NCBI GenBank assembly: GCA_017848075.1
Contig: JAGALG010000169.1
Location: 1 to 6,294 of the forward strand
Length of the DNA stretch: 6,294 nt
Source of the DNA: Oscillospiraceae bacterium
GTDB taxonomy: Bacteria; Bacillota; Clostridia; Oscillospirales; Ruminococcaceae
Reading direction: 5' to 3'
Shown: one piece after another, positions 1 through 4,589 of the stretch
How positions within the stretch are numbered: the stretch's first letter is position 1
How the letters are laid out: each line of letters opens with the position of its first letter
Made by a program: the position numbers and the translations under genes
The notes under the pieces: generated by a model
Database searches by the model: none
What the model saw: the letters and a program-made list of their open reading frames with translations, nothing else
What the model was told of the DNA's origin: nothing

Positions 1-128
1 AAAGAAAAGAAAAAATACAAAAAACAAAATATTGTAATTCCCTTTTCTTTTTCTCATAAAACTGTAACTGTATCTTTTTTACTAAGATGATTGTTATTGG
101 GTTATTCTTATTTCCGTTTGAATTTGAA
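1..128. other. AT-rich intergenic stretch, no gene
   Basis: This stretch is dominated by A and T runs, in sharp contrast to the GC-rich coding DNA that follows. No reading frame with a ribosome site is visible. It could hold a promoter region or the far 3' side of a gene outside the window, but I cannot fix -35 and -10 boxes with confidence. The A-rich start (1-16) and the T-rich block (about 43-53) are roughly complementary, so an imperfect fold-back is possible. Confidence 0.6.
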
Positions 129-212
129 ACTTCAGGAGTTTAAAATCGGGACTTCCGGAGTTTGAAATCGAAACACAGCGGTCCCAAAACCGCCCCCCTC
201 CGGTCCCAAAAC
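129..212. repeat. Degenerate 22-bp-period tandem repeats
   Basis: Two 20-bp units, 129-148 and 151-170, match at 18 of 20 positions and start 22 bp apart. A second pair, sharing 12 identical bases (CGGTCCCAAAAC) at 179-190 and 201-212, is also spaced by 22 bp. Further on, a 10-bp unit (TTGTGGAAAG) is repeated at 275-284 and 286-295 with an 11-bp period. The repeats and spacings are seen directly. Their role is unknown: a protein-binding array, a recombination remnant or slippage products are all possible. No gene is supported in 129-512. Confidence 0.55.
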
Positions 213-333
213 GACCCTACCTCCTGCGGAAAAAGCCCCCTCTCCCAAACCCTCCCCGGCAGAAAATCCACCTTTTGTGGAAAGCTTGTGGAAAGTCAAA
301 AAACGAAAACCGTGGCGCAGAAACTACCCTCGG

Positions 334-401
334 CCTCCCTCGTCAGAGGGAGGTGCTTTGTGAGTGGTCGCAGACCACATTTCACAAAGCGAAAGGAGAG
401 A
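334..401. repeat. 68-bp palindromic repeat element, copy A
   Basis: A compound palindrome. Stem 1 is CCTCCCTC (334-341) with GAGGGAGG (346-353) around a GTCA loop. Stem 2 is GCTTTGTGA (355-363) with TCACAAAGC (382-390), enclosing a nested stem GTGGTC (364-369) with GACCAC (373-378) around a GCA loop, with an ATT bulge on one side. A second copy lies at 3458-3525. The two agree at about 60 of 68 positions, including a 38-bp identical core, and both end in AGGAGAGA. It has no coding capacity of its own. A REP/MITE-like dispersed element is the best guess. Confidence 0.8.
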
Positions 402-512
402 ACAACAAGCACAATTTCCTTCCTCCGTCATAAACTGGTAAAGAAAACAGAAATCTCAGTCCGGCTCACTTCGGAGCTTCTCCGAGGAAAACCGGCAGAA
501 ACGGAGGCAACT

Positions 513-1310
513 ATGGCAGAGAACAATAGTACCCGACAGCCGGAATACAGCTGCTTCAAAGAGGCTGTCTGCATCAACGCCCAGCGCATCTACGACTCCT
601 GCTCCGACAAGGACTGTCTGGAGGACCTGCAGGTCTACTTCAGCGACCAGACCCAGCCCATCATCAACCGTGCGGTCAGCGTCAAAACCCGCAAGGTAAA
701 GATTCTGACAGTCAATGTGGATGTGGAGTCCGTCCCCTTTAACAAAGGCTTCTATTCGGTGGATATGACCTTCTACTTCCTGGTGGAGGTGGCAGCAACC
801 CTGTCTCCCGGCTCAGCGCCGGTGATGGTCTGCGGCGTGGCCACCTTCAATAAGAAGGTGATTCTCTTTGGCTCCGAGGCCAGCAGCAAGGACTTCTCCT
901 CCCGGGATTGCCGTCACTGCAGCTCCTGCAGCGAGGAAGCCGCCGCCCTGCCCGAAGCCGTGGTTCAGACGGTGGACCCGGTGGTGCTGGCCAGCCGCTT
1001 CTGCGAGTGTCCCGAAAAGAACAGCTGTCCCGGCTTCTGTATCCCCAGCTGCATCAACTGCTGCAGCTGTCCCTGCGGAGGACAGTTTGAGGATGTCCCT
1101 GCCAGCCGGGAGCTGTACATCACCATTGGTCTGTTCACCATTGTCCAGCTGCAGCGTCCGGTGGCCATGATGATTCCGGCCTACGACTTCTGCGTTCCCG
1201 ACAAGGAGAGCCAGTTCTCCACCGGCGACCCCTGCGAAATGTTCCGTCGCATCCAGTTCCCCCTCTCCGATTTCTTCCCCAACCGCCTACAGGACTGCGA
1301 CCAGGACTAA
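513..1310 (+). CDS. Cysteine-rich protein of unknown function
   Basis: A 265-residue protein I cannot assign to a characterised family. The ATG at 513 is chosen because GGAGG at 503-507 sits 5 nt upstream. The frame stays open further upstream (to a TTG at 162), but that part runs through repeat DNA and gives a low-complexity basic sequence. There are 20 cysteines (about 7.5%): four near the N-terminus (14, 20, 30, 35), a CxxCxxC group at 133-139, and a dense cluster at 164-188 including CxC, CxxxC, CC and CxC spacings. There is no signal peptide and no clear membrane segment. Two hydrophobic beta-rich stretches (about 62-120 and 199-224) flank the cysteine centre. Metal binding or disulfide cross-linking, for instance in a spore layer, is conceivable but unproven. 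I have an uncertain impression that similar hypothetical proteins occur in other Clostridia. The gene is monocistronic, with a terminator directly after the stop. Confidence 0.85.
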   Translation: MAENNSTRQPEYSCFKEAVCINAQRIYDSCSDKDCLEDLQVYFSDQTQPIINRAVSVKTRKVKILTVNVDVESVPFNKGFYSVDMTFYFLVEVAATLSPGSAPVMVCGVATFNKKVILFGSEASSKDFSSRDCRHCSSCSEEAAALPEAVVQTVDPVVLASRFCECPEKNSCPGFCIPSCINCCSCPCGGQFEDVPASRELYITIGLFTIVQLQRPVAMMIPAYDFCVPDKESQFSTGDPCEMFRRIQFPLSDFFPNRLQDCDQD

Positions 1311-1313
1311 AAG

Positions 1314-1344
1314 AAAAGCGGCCAACGAAAAGTTGGCCGCTTTT
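1314..1344 (+). terminator. Rho-independent terminator after the cysteine-rich gene
   Basis: A perfect 13-bp stem pairs AAAAGCGGCCAAC (1314-1326) with GTTGGCCGCTTTT (1332-1344) around a GAAAA loop. It begins 3 nt after the stop codon. The A-rich 5' and T-rich 3' arms may let it work in both directions. Confidence 0.9.
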
Positions 1345-1354
1345 GCTATGATTG

Positions 1355-1440
1355 GGAGAGAGCGAAAAGCACAAAGCCCGAACGCCAGCAAGCCTTCCCC
1401 TTGGGGGGAAGGTGGCAGCGCAGGCTGCCGGATGAGGGGC
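1355..1440. repeat. Palindromic repeat module with two hairpins
   Basis: After the terminator come GGAGAGAGCGAAA (1355-1367), also found at 3519-3531, and a 22-bp unit at 1369-1390 that recurs at 3913-3934 with one difference. Then two adjacent hairpins: CCTTCCCC (1393-1400) with GGGGAAGG (1405-1412), and GGCAGC (1414-1419) with GCTGCC (1424-1429), followed by GGATGAGGGG. The same two-hairpin plan is found in reverse orientation at 3826-3890. It is non-coding. From memory, such elements are very common between genes in gut Oscillospiraceae. Confidence 0.75.
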
Positions 1441-1447
1441 GACAGGC

Positions 1448-1481
1448 GGCGTGTTCGAACCCTTCGGGCCATGAACACGCC
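1448..1481. repeat. 34-bp inverted repeat, copy 1
   Basis: GGCGTGTTC (1448-1456) pairs perfectly with GAACACGCC (1473-1481). Inside it CCC (1460-1462) can pair with GGG (1466-1468). A near-identical copy lies at 3780-3813. It ends about 20 bp before the -35 box of the peptidase promoter. Confidence 0.75.
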
Positions 1482-1495
1482 CTCCTTCCCAAAAT

Positions 1496-1528
1496 ACCAT
1501 TTGACTTGTGAAAAAATGGTGTTATGAT
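1496..1528 (+). promoter_or_regulatory. SigA promoter of the peptidase gene, with an overlapping inverted repeat
   Basis: The -35 box TTGACT (1501-1506) and -10 box TATGAT (1523-1528) are separated by 16 bp, and the gene starts 36 bp after the -10 box. An inverted repeat, ACCATTT (1496-1502) and AAATGGT (1514-1520) with 11 bp between the arms, overlaps the -35 box and spacer, which is where a repressor operator would sit. The promoter is well supported by sequence. The operator role is inference. Confidence 0.7.
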
Positions 1529-1563
1529 TAAGATAAGAACAAGAGTGAAAGGAGCTTTTCCCT

Positions 1564-2691
1564 ATGAAAGAACTGAATCAGGCGCTGCTCTCCTGGCTGG
1601 AGAGCCACCACGAGGAATACATCAAAGACCTGAAGGAGCTGGCACAGATCCCGGCTCCATCGGGCAAAGAGGAAAAACGGGCCCTTTGGGTCAAAAACTG
1701 GCTGGAGGCCCACGGCGCCAGCGGCGTTGTCATTGACGAGGCCCTCAATGTGATCTTCCCTTACCACTGTGAGGGCTGCGATCAGCTGACCGTCATCAAT
1801 GCCCACACCGATGTGGTCTTCCCGGACATGGAACCTTTGCCTCTGAAAGAGGAGGACGGCAAAATCTGCGCTCCCGGCGTTGGTGACGATACCGCCAATG
1901 TGATCGCCGTGCTGCAGATGGCCGCTATGTGCATCGAGCTGAAGCTGGAGCCGAAAAACGGCATCCTCTTTGTCCTCAACTCCTGTGAGGAGGGTCTGGG
2001 CAATCTGAAGGGCACCCGCCAGCTGATGAAGGACTATCAGGGCCGCATTGCCAAATGGTTCGCTATCGACGGCGGTTTGGATTCCTTTGTCAACAAAGCG
2101 GTGGGCTCCAAACGCTACGAAATCACCATCGAGACCGAGGGCGGCCACTCCTACGGCCGTTTCGGCAACCGCAACGCTATCCACTACATGGCGAAAATGA
2201 TCGATACCTTCTATACATTGAAAGTGCCGGACTTTGGCCGCACCACCTACAATGTTGGCCTGATCGAGGGCGGCACCTCCGTTAACACCATCGCGCAGAA
2301 ATGTACCATGCTCTATGAGTACCGCTCCGACGATATCCGCGGCATGGAGTACATGGACAAATACTTTGCTTCCGTTATCGCCATGTTCCAGACCATGGGA
2401 ATCACTGTTACCGTGGAGAAGGTGGGCGACCGTCCATGCGGCGAGCTTGGCATCGACATGAGCGAGATCGAGGAGCAGCTGACGGCAGCAGCCCGCCTCA
2501 ACGGCATCGAAATGACAGCCCATTCCGGCTCCACCGACTGCAACATTCCGCTGTCTCTGGGCATCCCGGCAGTTTGCTTCGGTGTGTACCGTGGCTTCGG
2601 CGCTCATACCCGTGAGGAGTGGATCGATGCTCAGTCCACCGTGCTGGGCATGAAGATTCTGGCTACCTTGGTACAGGACTGGATGAAATAG
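1564..2691 (+). CDS. M20-family zinc metallopeptidase (peptidase/amidohydrolase)
   Basis: A 375-residue cytosolic enzyme of the M20 family, whose members use two metal ions (usually zinc) to hydrolyse peptide or amide bonds. All expected metal and catalytic motifs are present in order: HTD at 81-83 (His ligand and catalytic Asp), GVGDDT at 105-110 (bridging Asp), CEEG at 141-144 (catalytic Glu pair), IDGG at 168-171 (Asp ligand) and GAHTREEW at 346-353 (C-terminal His ligand). The lid/dimerisation domain is marked by GGHSYGRFGNRNAI at 193-206. There is no signal peptide. The length is normal for the family. The ATG at 1564 follows GGAG (1551-1554) by 9 nt and a good SigA promoter. The sequence resembles PepT-type peptidases and related M20 hydrolases, but the exact substrate cannot be read from it. 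DUF4364 lies 85 bp downstream on the same strand and may be partly co-transcribed. Confidence 0.9.
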   Translation: MKELNQALLSWLESHHEEYIKDLKELAQIPAPSGKEEKRALWVKNWLEAHGASGVVIDEALNVIFPYHCEGCDQLTVINAHTDVVFPDMEPLPLKEEDGKICAPGVGDDTANVIAVLQMAAMCIELKLEPKNGILFVLNSCEEGLGNLKGTRQLMKDYQGRIAKWFAIDGGLDSFVNKAVGSKRYEITIETEGGHSYGRFGNRNAIHYMAKMIDTFYTLKVPDFGRTTYNVGLIEGGTSVNTIAQKCTMLYEYRSDDIRGMEYMDKYFASVIAMFQTMGITVTVEKVGDRPCGELGIDMSEIEEQLTAAARLNGIEMTAHSGSTDCNIPLSLGIPAVCFGVYRGFGAHTREEWIDAQSTVLGMKILATLVQDWMK

Positions 2692-2714
2692 GCGTTTTTC
2701 CGCCCAAAAGCCTC

Positions 2715-2743
2715 TTTTCAAGGGCCGTTTTTTGGTGTAGAAT
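2715..2743 (+). promoter_or_regulatory. Possible promoter for the DUF4364 gene
   Basis: TTTTCA (2715-2720) and TAGAAT (2738-2743) are 17 bp apart, ending 33 bp before the DUF4364 start. The -35 match is weak. The region also holds weak terminator-like pairing (2710-2725, followed by TTTTTT at 2728-2733), so the gene may have its own transcript or share the peptidase mRNA. Confidence 0.35.
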
Positions 2744-2776
2744 AGAGGTATCAACTGCAGGAAAGGGGGCAGCTCC

Positions 2777-3373
2777 ATGAATTTTAACGCATTTGTCGGC
2801 GGTATCGAGCCCGGCGGCCTGACCAACGACTTTGAGGTGAAGATCCTCATTTGCTTTTTGCTGAAAAAAATCGAGCAGCCTCTGAGCTGTGAGCAGATCA
2901 ACGAATCCCTGCAGAAAACCGGTTTTGTCAACTACTTCGAGTTTGTGGAGGCCATCTCCGAGCTGCAGAAGACCGAGCATATCCAGCTGCAGGTCGATGA
3001 AAACGGGCAGGAGCAGTTTGCTCTCACGGAGATCGGCGACGCCATGGCACAGGCCTTCCACCACACGCTGCCTCTCAGCGTTCGGGATAAGACGGTGGAA
3101 GCCGCCCACGAGCTGCTGCAGCTGCAGAAACAGCTGGAGGAGATCGAGGTCGCCTACCACGCCGTCAGCGACGGCTATATGCTGACCATGAAGATGAAGG
3201 ACATCGGCTCCAGTCTGATGGAGCTGAGCGTCTATGTCCCCACGGAGGACGAGTGCATCAGCATCCGCCAGCGAATCTATGAGGATCCGCTGCTGCTGTA
3301 CCGCACTTTGCTGTCCGTCATGCTGGGCCAGTATCAGGAGGGCAAGGAGCTCTTCGAGGAAAAGCTGAAATAA
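2777..3373 (+). CDS. DUF4364 family winged-helix protein
   Basis: A 198-residue protein matching my memory of the DUF4364 family, found in Clostridia and related Firmicutes. Diagnostic is the N-terminal stretch FVGGIEPGGLTNDFEVKILI (6-25), followed by a winged-helix-like layout: helix about 18-31, LSCEQINESLQ (36-46), NYFEFVEAISELQ (52-64), a strand pair about 69-82, and LTEIGDAMAQ (83-92). A helical, Glu/Gln-rich stretch (about 103-126) could form a coiled coil before a C-terminal domain. There is no signal peptide or membrane segment. The N-terminal half suggests DNA binding or protein pairing, but I know of no proven function. The ATG at 2777 follows GGGGG (2765-2769) by 7 nt. A strong terminator follows the stop by 11 nt. 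Confidence 0.88.
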   Translation: MNFNAFVGGIEPGGLTNDFEVKILICFLLKKIEQPLSCEQINESLQKTGFVNYFEFVEAISELQKTEHIQLQVDENGQEQFALTEIGDAMAQAFHHTLPLSVRDKTVEAAHELLQLQKQLEEIEVAYHAVSDGYMLTMKMKDIGSSLMELSVYVPTEDECISIRQRIYEDPLLLYRTLLSVMLGQYQEGKELFEEKLK

Positions 3374-3384
3374 GTGAAAAACAT

Positions 3385-3419
3385 AAACAGGCACAGGGCT
3401 TTCCCTGTGCCTGTTTTTT
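3385..3419 (+). terminator. Rho-independent terminator after the DUF4364 gene
   Basis: A perfect 14-bp stem pairs AAACAGGCACAGGG (3385-3398) with CCCTGTGCCTGTTT (3403-3416) around a CTTT loop. The 3' arm runs into TTTTTT (3414-3419). Confidence 0.93.
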
Positions 3420-3457
3420 GCTTTCGCAAAACGGATGGTTTGCGGAATCTTCCCACC

Positions 3458-3525
3458 CCTCCCTCTGACGAGGAAGGTGCTTTGTGAGTGGTCGCAGACC
3501 ACATTTCACAAACCGGTAGGAGAGA
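3458..3525. repeat. 68-bp palindromic repeat element, copy B
   Basis: Second copy of the element at 334-401, same orientation and same length. Its 38-bp core (3475-3512) is identical to copy A, including the nested stems. Stem 1 pairs CCTCCCTC (3458-3465) with GAGGAAGG (3470-3477), with one mismatch. Its loop is TGAC where copy A has GTCA, the exact reverse complement. It lies 39 bp after the DUF4364 terminator. Confidence 0.8.
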
Positions 3526-3560
3526 GCGAAAGGTGCAGAAATCAAGGGGGAGATACCAAA

Positions 3561-3698
3561 GAGGGGTGTCCCCTCGTTGGCCGATGGTGGAGGGGGTTCC
3601 ATGGGGGAACCCGTCGGAAGGGTTCCCCCTGGCGACTTTCTTCCCCCATTCTTTTGTCGTAAAAAGAATGGGGCGCCTCTTTGACGGGGCTGCCCGTC
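3561..3698. repeat. Cluster of four perfect G/C-rich hairpins
   Basis: Four perfect stem-loops follow one another. GAGGGG (3561-3566) pairs with CCCCTC (3570-3575). GGGGGAACCC (3603-3612) pairs with GGGTTCCCCC (3620-3629). CCCCATTCTTTT (3644-3655) pairs with AAAAGAATGGGG (3662-3673). GACGGG (3683-3688) pairs with CCCGTC (3693-3698). No reading frame explains them. The third hairpin resembles a motif I recall from intergenic repeats of gut Clostridia. They may be parts of one larger composite element. Confidence 0.7.
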
Positions 3699-3779
3699 CA
3701 GTACAAGGGGTTCAGGCGCAAATTGCTGAATGTATCGACACAGTTTCTTAGACAAACCAACGAGTACTTGGTGGTCTGC

Positions 3780-3813
3780 GGCGTGTTCGAACCCTGCAGG
3801 CCATGAACCCGCC
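3780..3813. repeat. 34-bp inverted repeat, copy 2
   Basis: Copy of the element at 1448-1481 in the same orientation. GGCGTGTTC (3780-3788) pairs with GAACCCGCC (3805-3813) with one mismatch. The centre differs from copy 1 at only two positions (TGCAGG for TTCGGG). Confidence 0.72.
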
Positions 3814-3825
3814 CTACGGCTCACA

Positions 3826-3890
3826 GAGGGATTGTCAACCCCTCCGCCACGGCTGCAGCCGTGGCACCTCCCCTTACACAGGGGAGGCTT
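3826..3890. repeat. Palindromic repeat module, inverted relative to 1391-1440
   Basis: Three stems in a row: GAGGG (3826-3830) with CCCTC (3840-3844); a perfect 20-bp palindrome at 3846-3865; and CCTCCCC (3867-3873) with GGGGAGG (3881-3887) around a TTACACA loop. Read on the minus strand it begins AAGCCTCCCC and has the same hairpin-TG-hairpin-GGA-GGGG plan as the module at 1391-1440, but its stem sequences differ in a way that keeps pairing. Confidence 0.75.
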
Positions 3891-3904
3891 TCGAGACACG
3901 AAAT

Positions 3905-4060
3905 TTGGATGAGCACAAAGCTCGAACGCCAGCAGATACGCTCAAACTACCGGACATCGACCCGGTTTTGCGGAGCAAAACGCCGCAAAGATGATGCGGC
4001 GAGCGGTCGAGGTCGGCTGGCGTAACGAAGCTTGGATAAGCACGGGCTCTAACGCCAGCA
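3905..4060. repeat. Long fold-back flanked by direct repeats
   Basis: A direct repeat, TTGGAT[A/G]AGCAC followed by an AACGCCAGCA unit, occurs at 3905-3934 and 4032-4060, related to 1369-1390. Between and overlapping them is a nested inverted repeat: ACGCCAGC (3926-3933) with GCTGGCGT (4016-4023), TCGACC (3957-3962) with GGTCGA (4005-4010), and two inner hairpins, GTTTTGC/GCAAAAC (3965-3971/3975-3981) and GCCGCA/TGCGGC (3982-3987/3995-4000). The outer arms can be extended with gaps to 3918 and 4033. It could be a MITE-like remnant or a structured RNA. I see no clear promoter before it. Confidence 0.65.
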
Positions 4061-4070
4061 AAGAACCTTG

Positions 4071-4155
4071 TGCAGGAAAAAGTCGCCCTTCCTGCATGTC
4101 AGCGCGCTAAAAGGCTGAATTTACGGCGCTTTTCGGGCTTTTTTTGCCCCGTAAA
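4071..4155. other. Hairpin plus terminator-like sequence without a gene
   Basis: TGCAGGAA (4071-4078) pairs with TTCCTGCA (4089-4096). Downstream AGCGC (4101-4105) can pair with GCGCT (4126-4130) or AAAAG with CTTTT, and a TTTTTTT run follows (4139-4145). TTTACGG (4120-4126) can pair with CCGTAAA (4149-4155) instead. This could be a terminator for an unseen short transcript or an upstream insulator for the methionine operon. Evidence is weak. Confidence 0.35.
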
Positions 4156-4211
4156 ACCGAGACTTTCACAATTTGCCGCTTTATATTTCTAAATTTTTTG
4201 AAAAAAAGGTA

Positions 4212-4240
4212 TTGACATTCCTGCAAACTGGGGGTATAAT
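4212..4240 (+). promoter_or_regulatory. Consensus SigA promoter of the metNIQ operon
   Basis: A perfect TTGACA (4212-4217) and a perfect TATAAT (4235-4240) are separated by exactly 17 bp. AT-rich DNA lies just upstream (about 4180-4210). Transcription should start near 4246-4248, giving a leader of about 340 nt before metN. Such a strong promoter fits control by attenuation in the leader rather than by initiation. Confidence 0.93.
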
Positions 4241-4246
4241 CAGTCA

Positions 4247-4567
4247 CATAGTTCCAACCCCGACAAATCAATACCACAAAGACAATGAAGAGAAGAGTAA
4301 GCGCCCAAAGCCAGCACAGAGAGTCCCGGTAGCTGCAAAGGGATATGGAGGTAAGCGCCGAACATGGCCTTGGAGTTGCGCACCGAAGGGGTTTCCCCTA
4401 AGGCTGCGACGGGTTTCGCCCGTTATCGCGATAGAGTATCGTGAGCCTGCGCTCGCTGTACTTGAAAAGGCTGTCTCCGTGAGGAGACGGTGAACCACGG
4501 TGGTACCACGAAGCATTTTTCGCTCTCGTCCCTGGATGATTTTACATTACAGGGTCGGGAGCTTTTT
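4247..4567 (+). promoter_or_regulatory. T-box leader, methionine (AUG) specifier
   Basis: The RNA senses uncharged tRNA. Stem I shows the AGAGTA loop-E-like motif (4294-4299), the AG-bulge region (CAGAGAGTCCC, 4316-4326) and a distal loop closed by TCCC/GGGA. The 3' side of the specifier loop reads GAAC-ATG-GCCTTGGAG, so the specifier is AUG (4364-4366), decoding Met. Middle hairpins lie at 4387-4399, 4409-4423 and 4426-4444. Stem III is CTGTCTCC (4471-4478) with GGAGACGG (4483-4490). The T-box core TGGTACC (4501-4507) lies in an antiterminator formed by GG (4499-4500) with CC (4530-4531) and ACGA (4508-4511) with TCGT (4526-4529). UGGU suits a tRNA with discriminator A, as in tRNA-Met. The bases TCGTCC are shared with the terminator, making the two folds exclusive. 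The downstream methionine transporter agrees with the Met specifier. Confidence 0.93.
4522..4567 (+). terminator. Regulated T-box terminator upstream of metN
   Basis: GCTCTCGTCCCTG (4522-4534) pairs with CAGGGTCGGGAGC (4550-4562), with one T-T mismatch and one G-U pair, and is followed by TTTTT (4563-4567). Its 5' arm overlaps the 3' half of the antiterminator, so uncharged tRNA binding should prevent it from forming. Confidence 0.92.
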
Positions 4568-4589
4568 ATTTGTAAACAGGAGGGATCCC

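Larger units (their letters stand above)
3420..4211. other. Gene-free, hairpin-dense intergenic region
   Basis: About 790 bp without a credible gene. The open frames here are short, lack ribosome sites, and translate to Pro/Arg/Gly-rich sequence that follows the hairpins. The stretch consists largely of palindromes and repeat modules, several of which also occur at 334-401 and 1355-1481. Roughly 3700-3775 shows no obvious structure. The 3' end (4156-4211) becomes AT-rich and leads into the operon promoter, where it may act as an UP element. Confidence 0.7.

Noticed and set aside
162..512. In-frame upstream extension of the cysteine-rich protein starting at TTG 162
   Set aside because: It runs through the 68-bp repeat, is low-complexity and basic, and lacks a usable ribosome site (GGAG at 157-160 is too close), whereas ATG 513 has GGAGG at the right distance.
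1451..1470. GTTCGAACCC resembling a tRNA T-arm (also at 3785-3794)
   Set aside because: No acceptor, D or anticodon arm can be drawn around it, and the palindrome is fully explained by the 34-bp inverted repeat.
1528..2931. Long open frame on the minus strand opposite the peptidase
   Set aside because: It is an antisense shadow: rich in His, Gln, Val and Asp from mirrored codon bias, with no family motifs, while the plus strand encodes an intact M20 enzyme.
3435..3994. Short open frames in the repeat region on both strands
   Set aside because: They lack ribosome sites and their translations track the palindromes, giving Pro/Arg/Gly-rich sequence without motifs.
3420..4060. CRISPR array or insertion sequence
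   Set aside because: Repeats are not regularly spaced with unique spacers, there is no cas gene, and no transposase-like reading frame exists.
4500..4589. N-terminal extension of MetN back to 4500
   Set aside because: It would translate the T-box core and terminator. The ATG at 4590 has an ideal AGGAGG and gives the normal MetN N-terminus.
4247..4589. SAM riboswitch, the other common leader for methionine genes
   Set aside because: The T-box core, AUG specifier loop and antiterminator/terminator pair are all present, and I see no S-box signature sequence.
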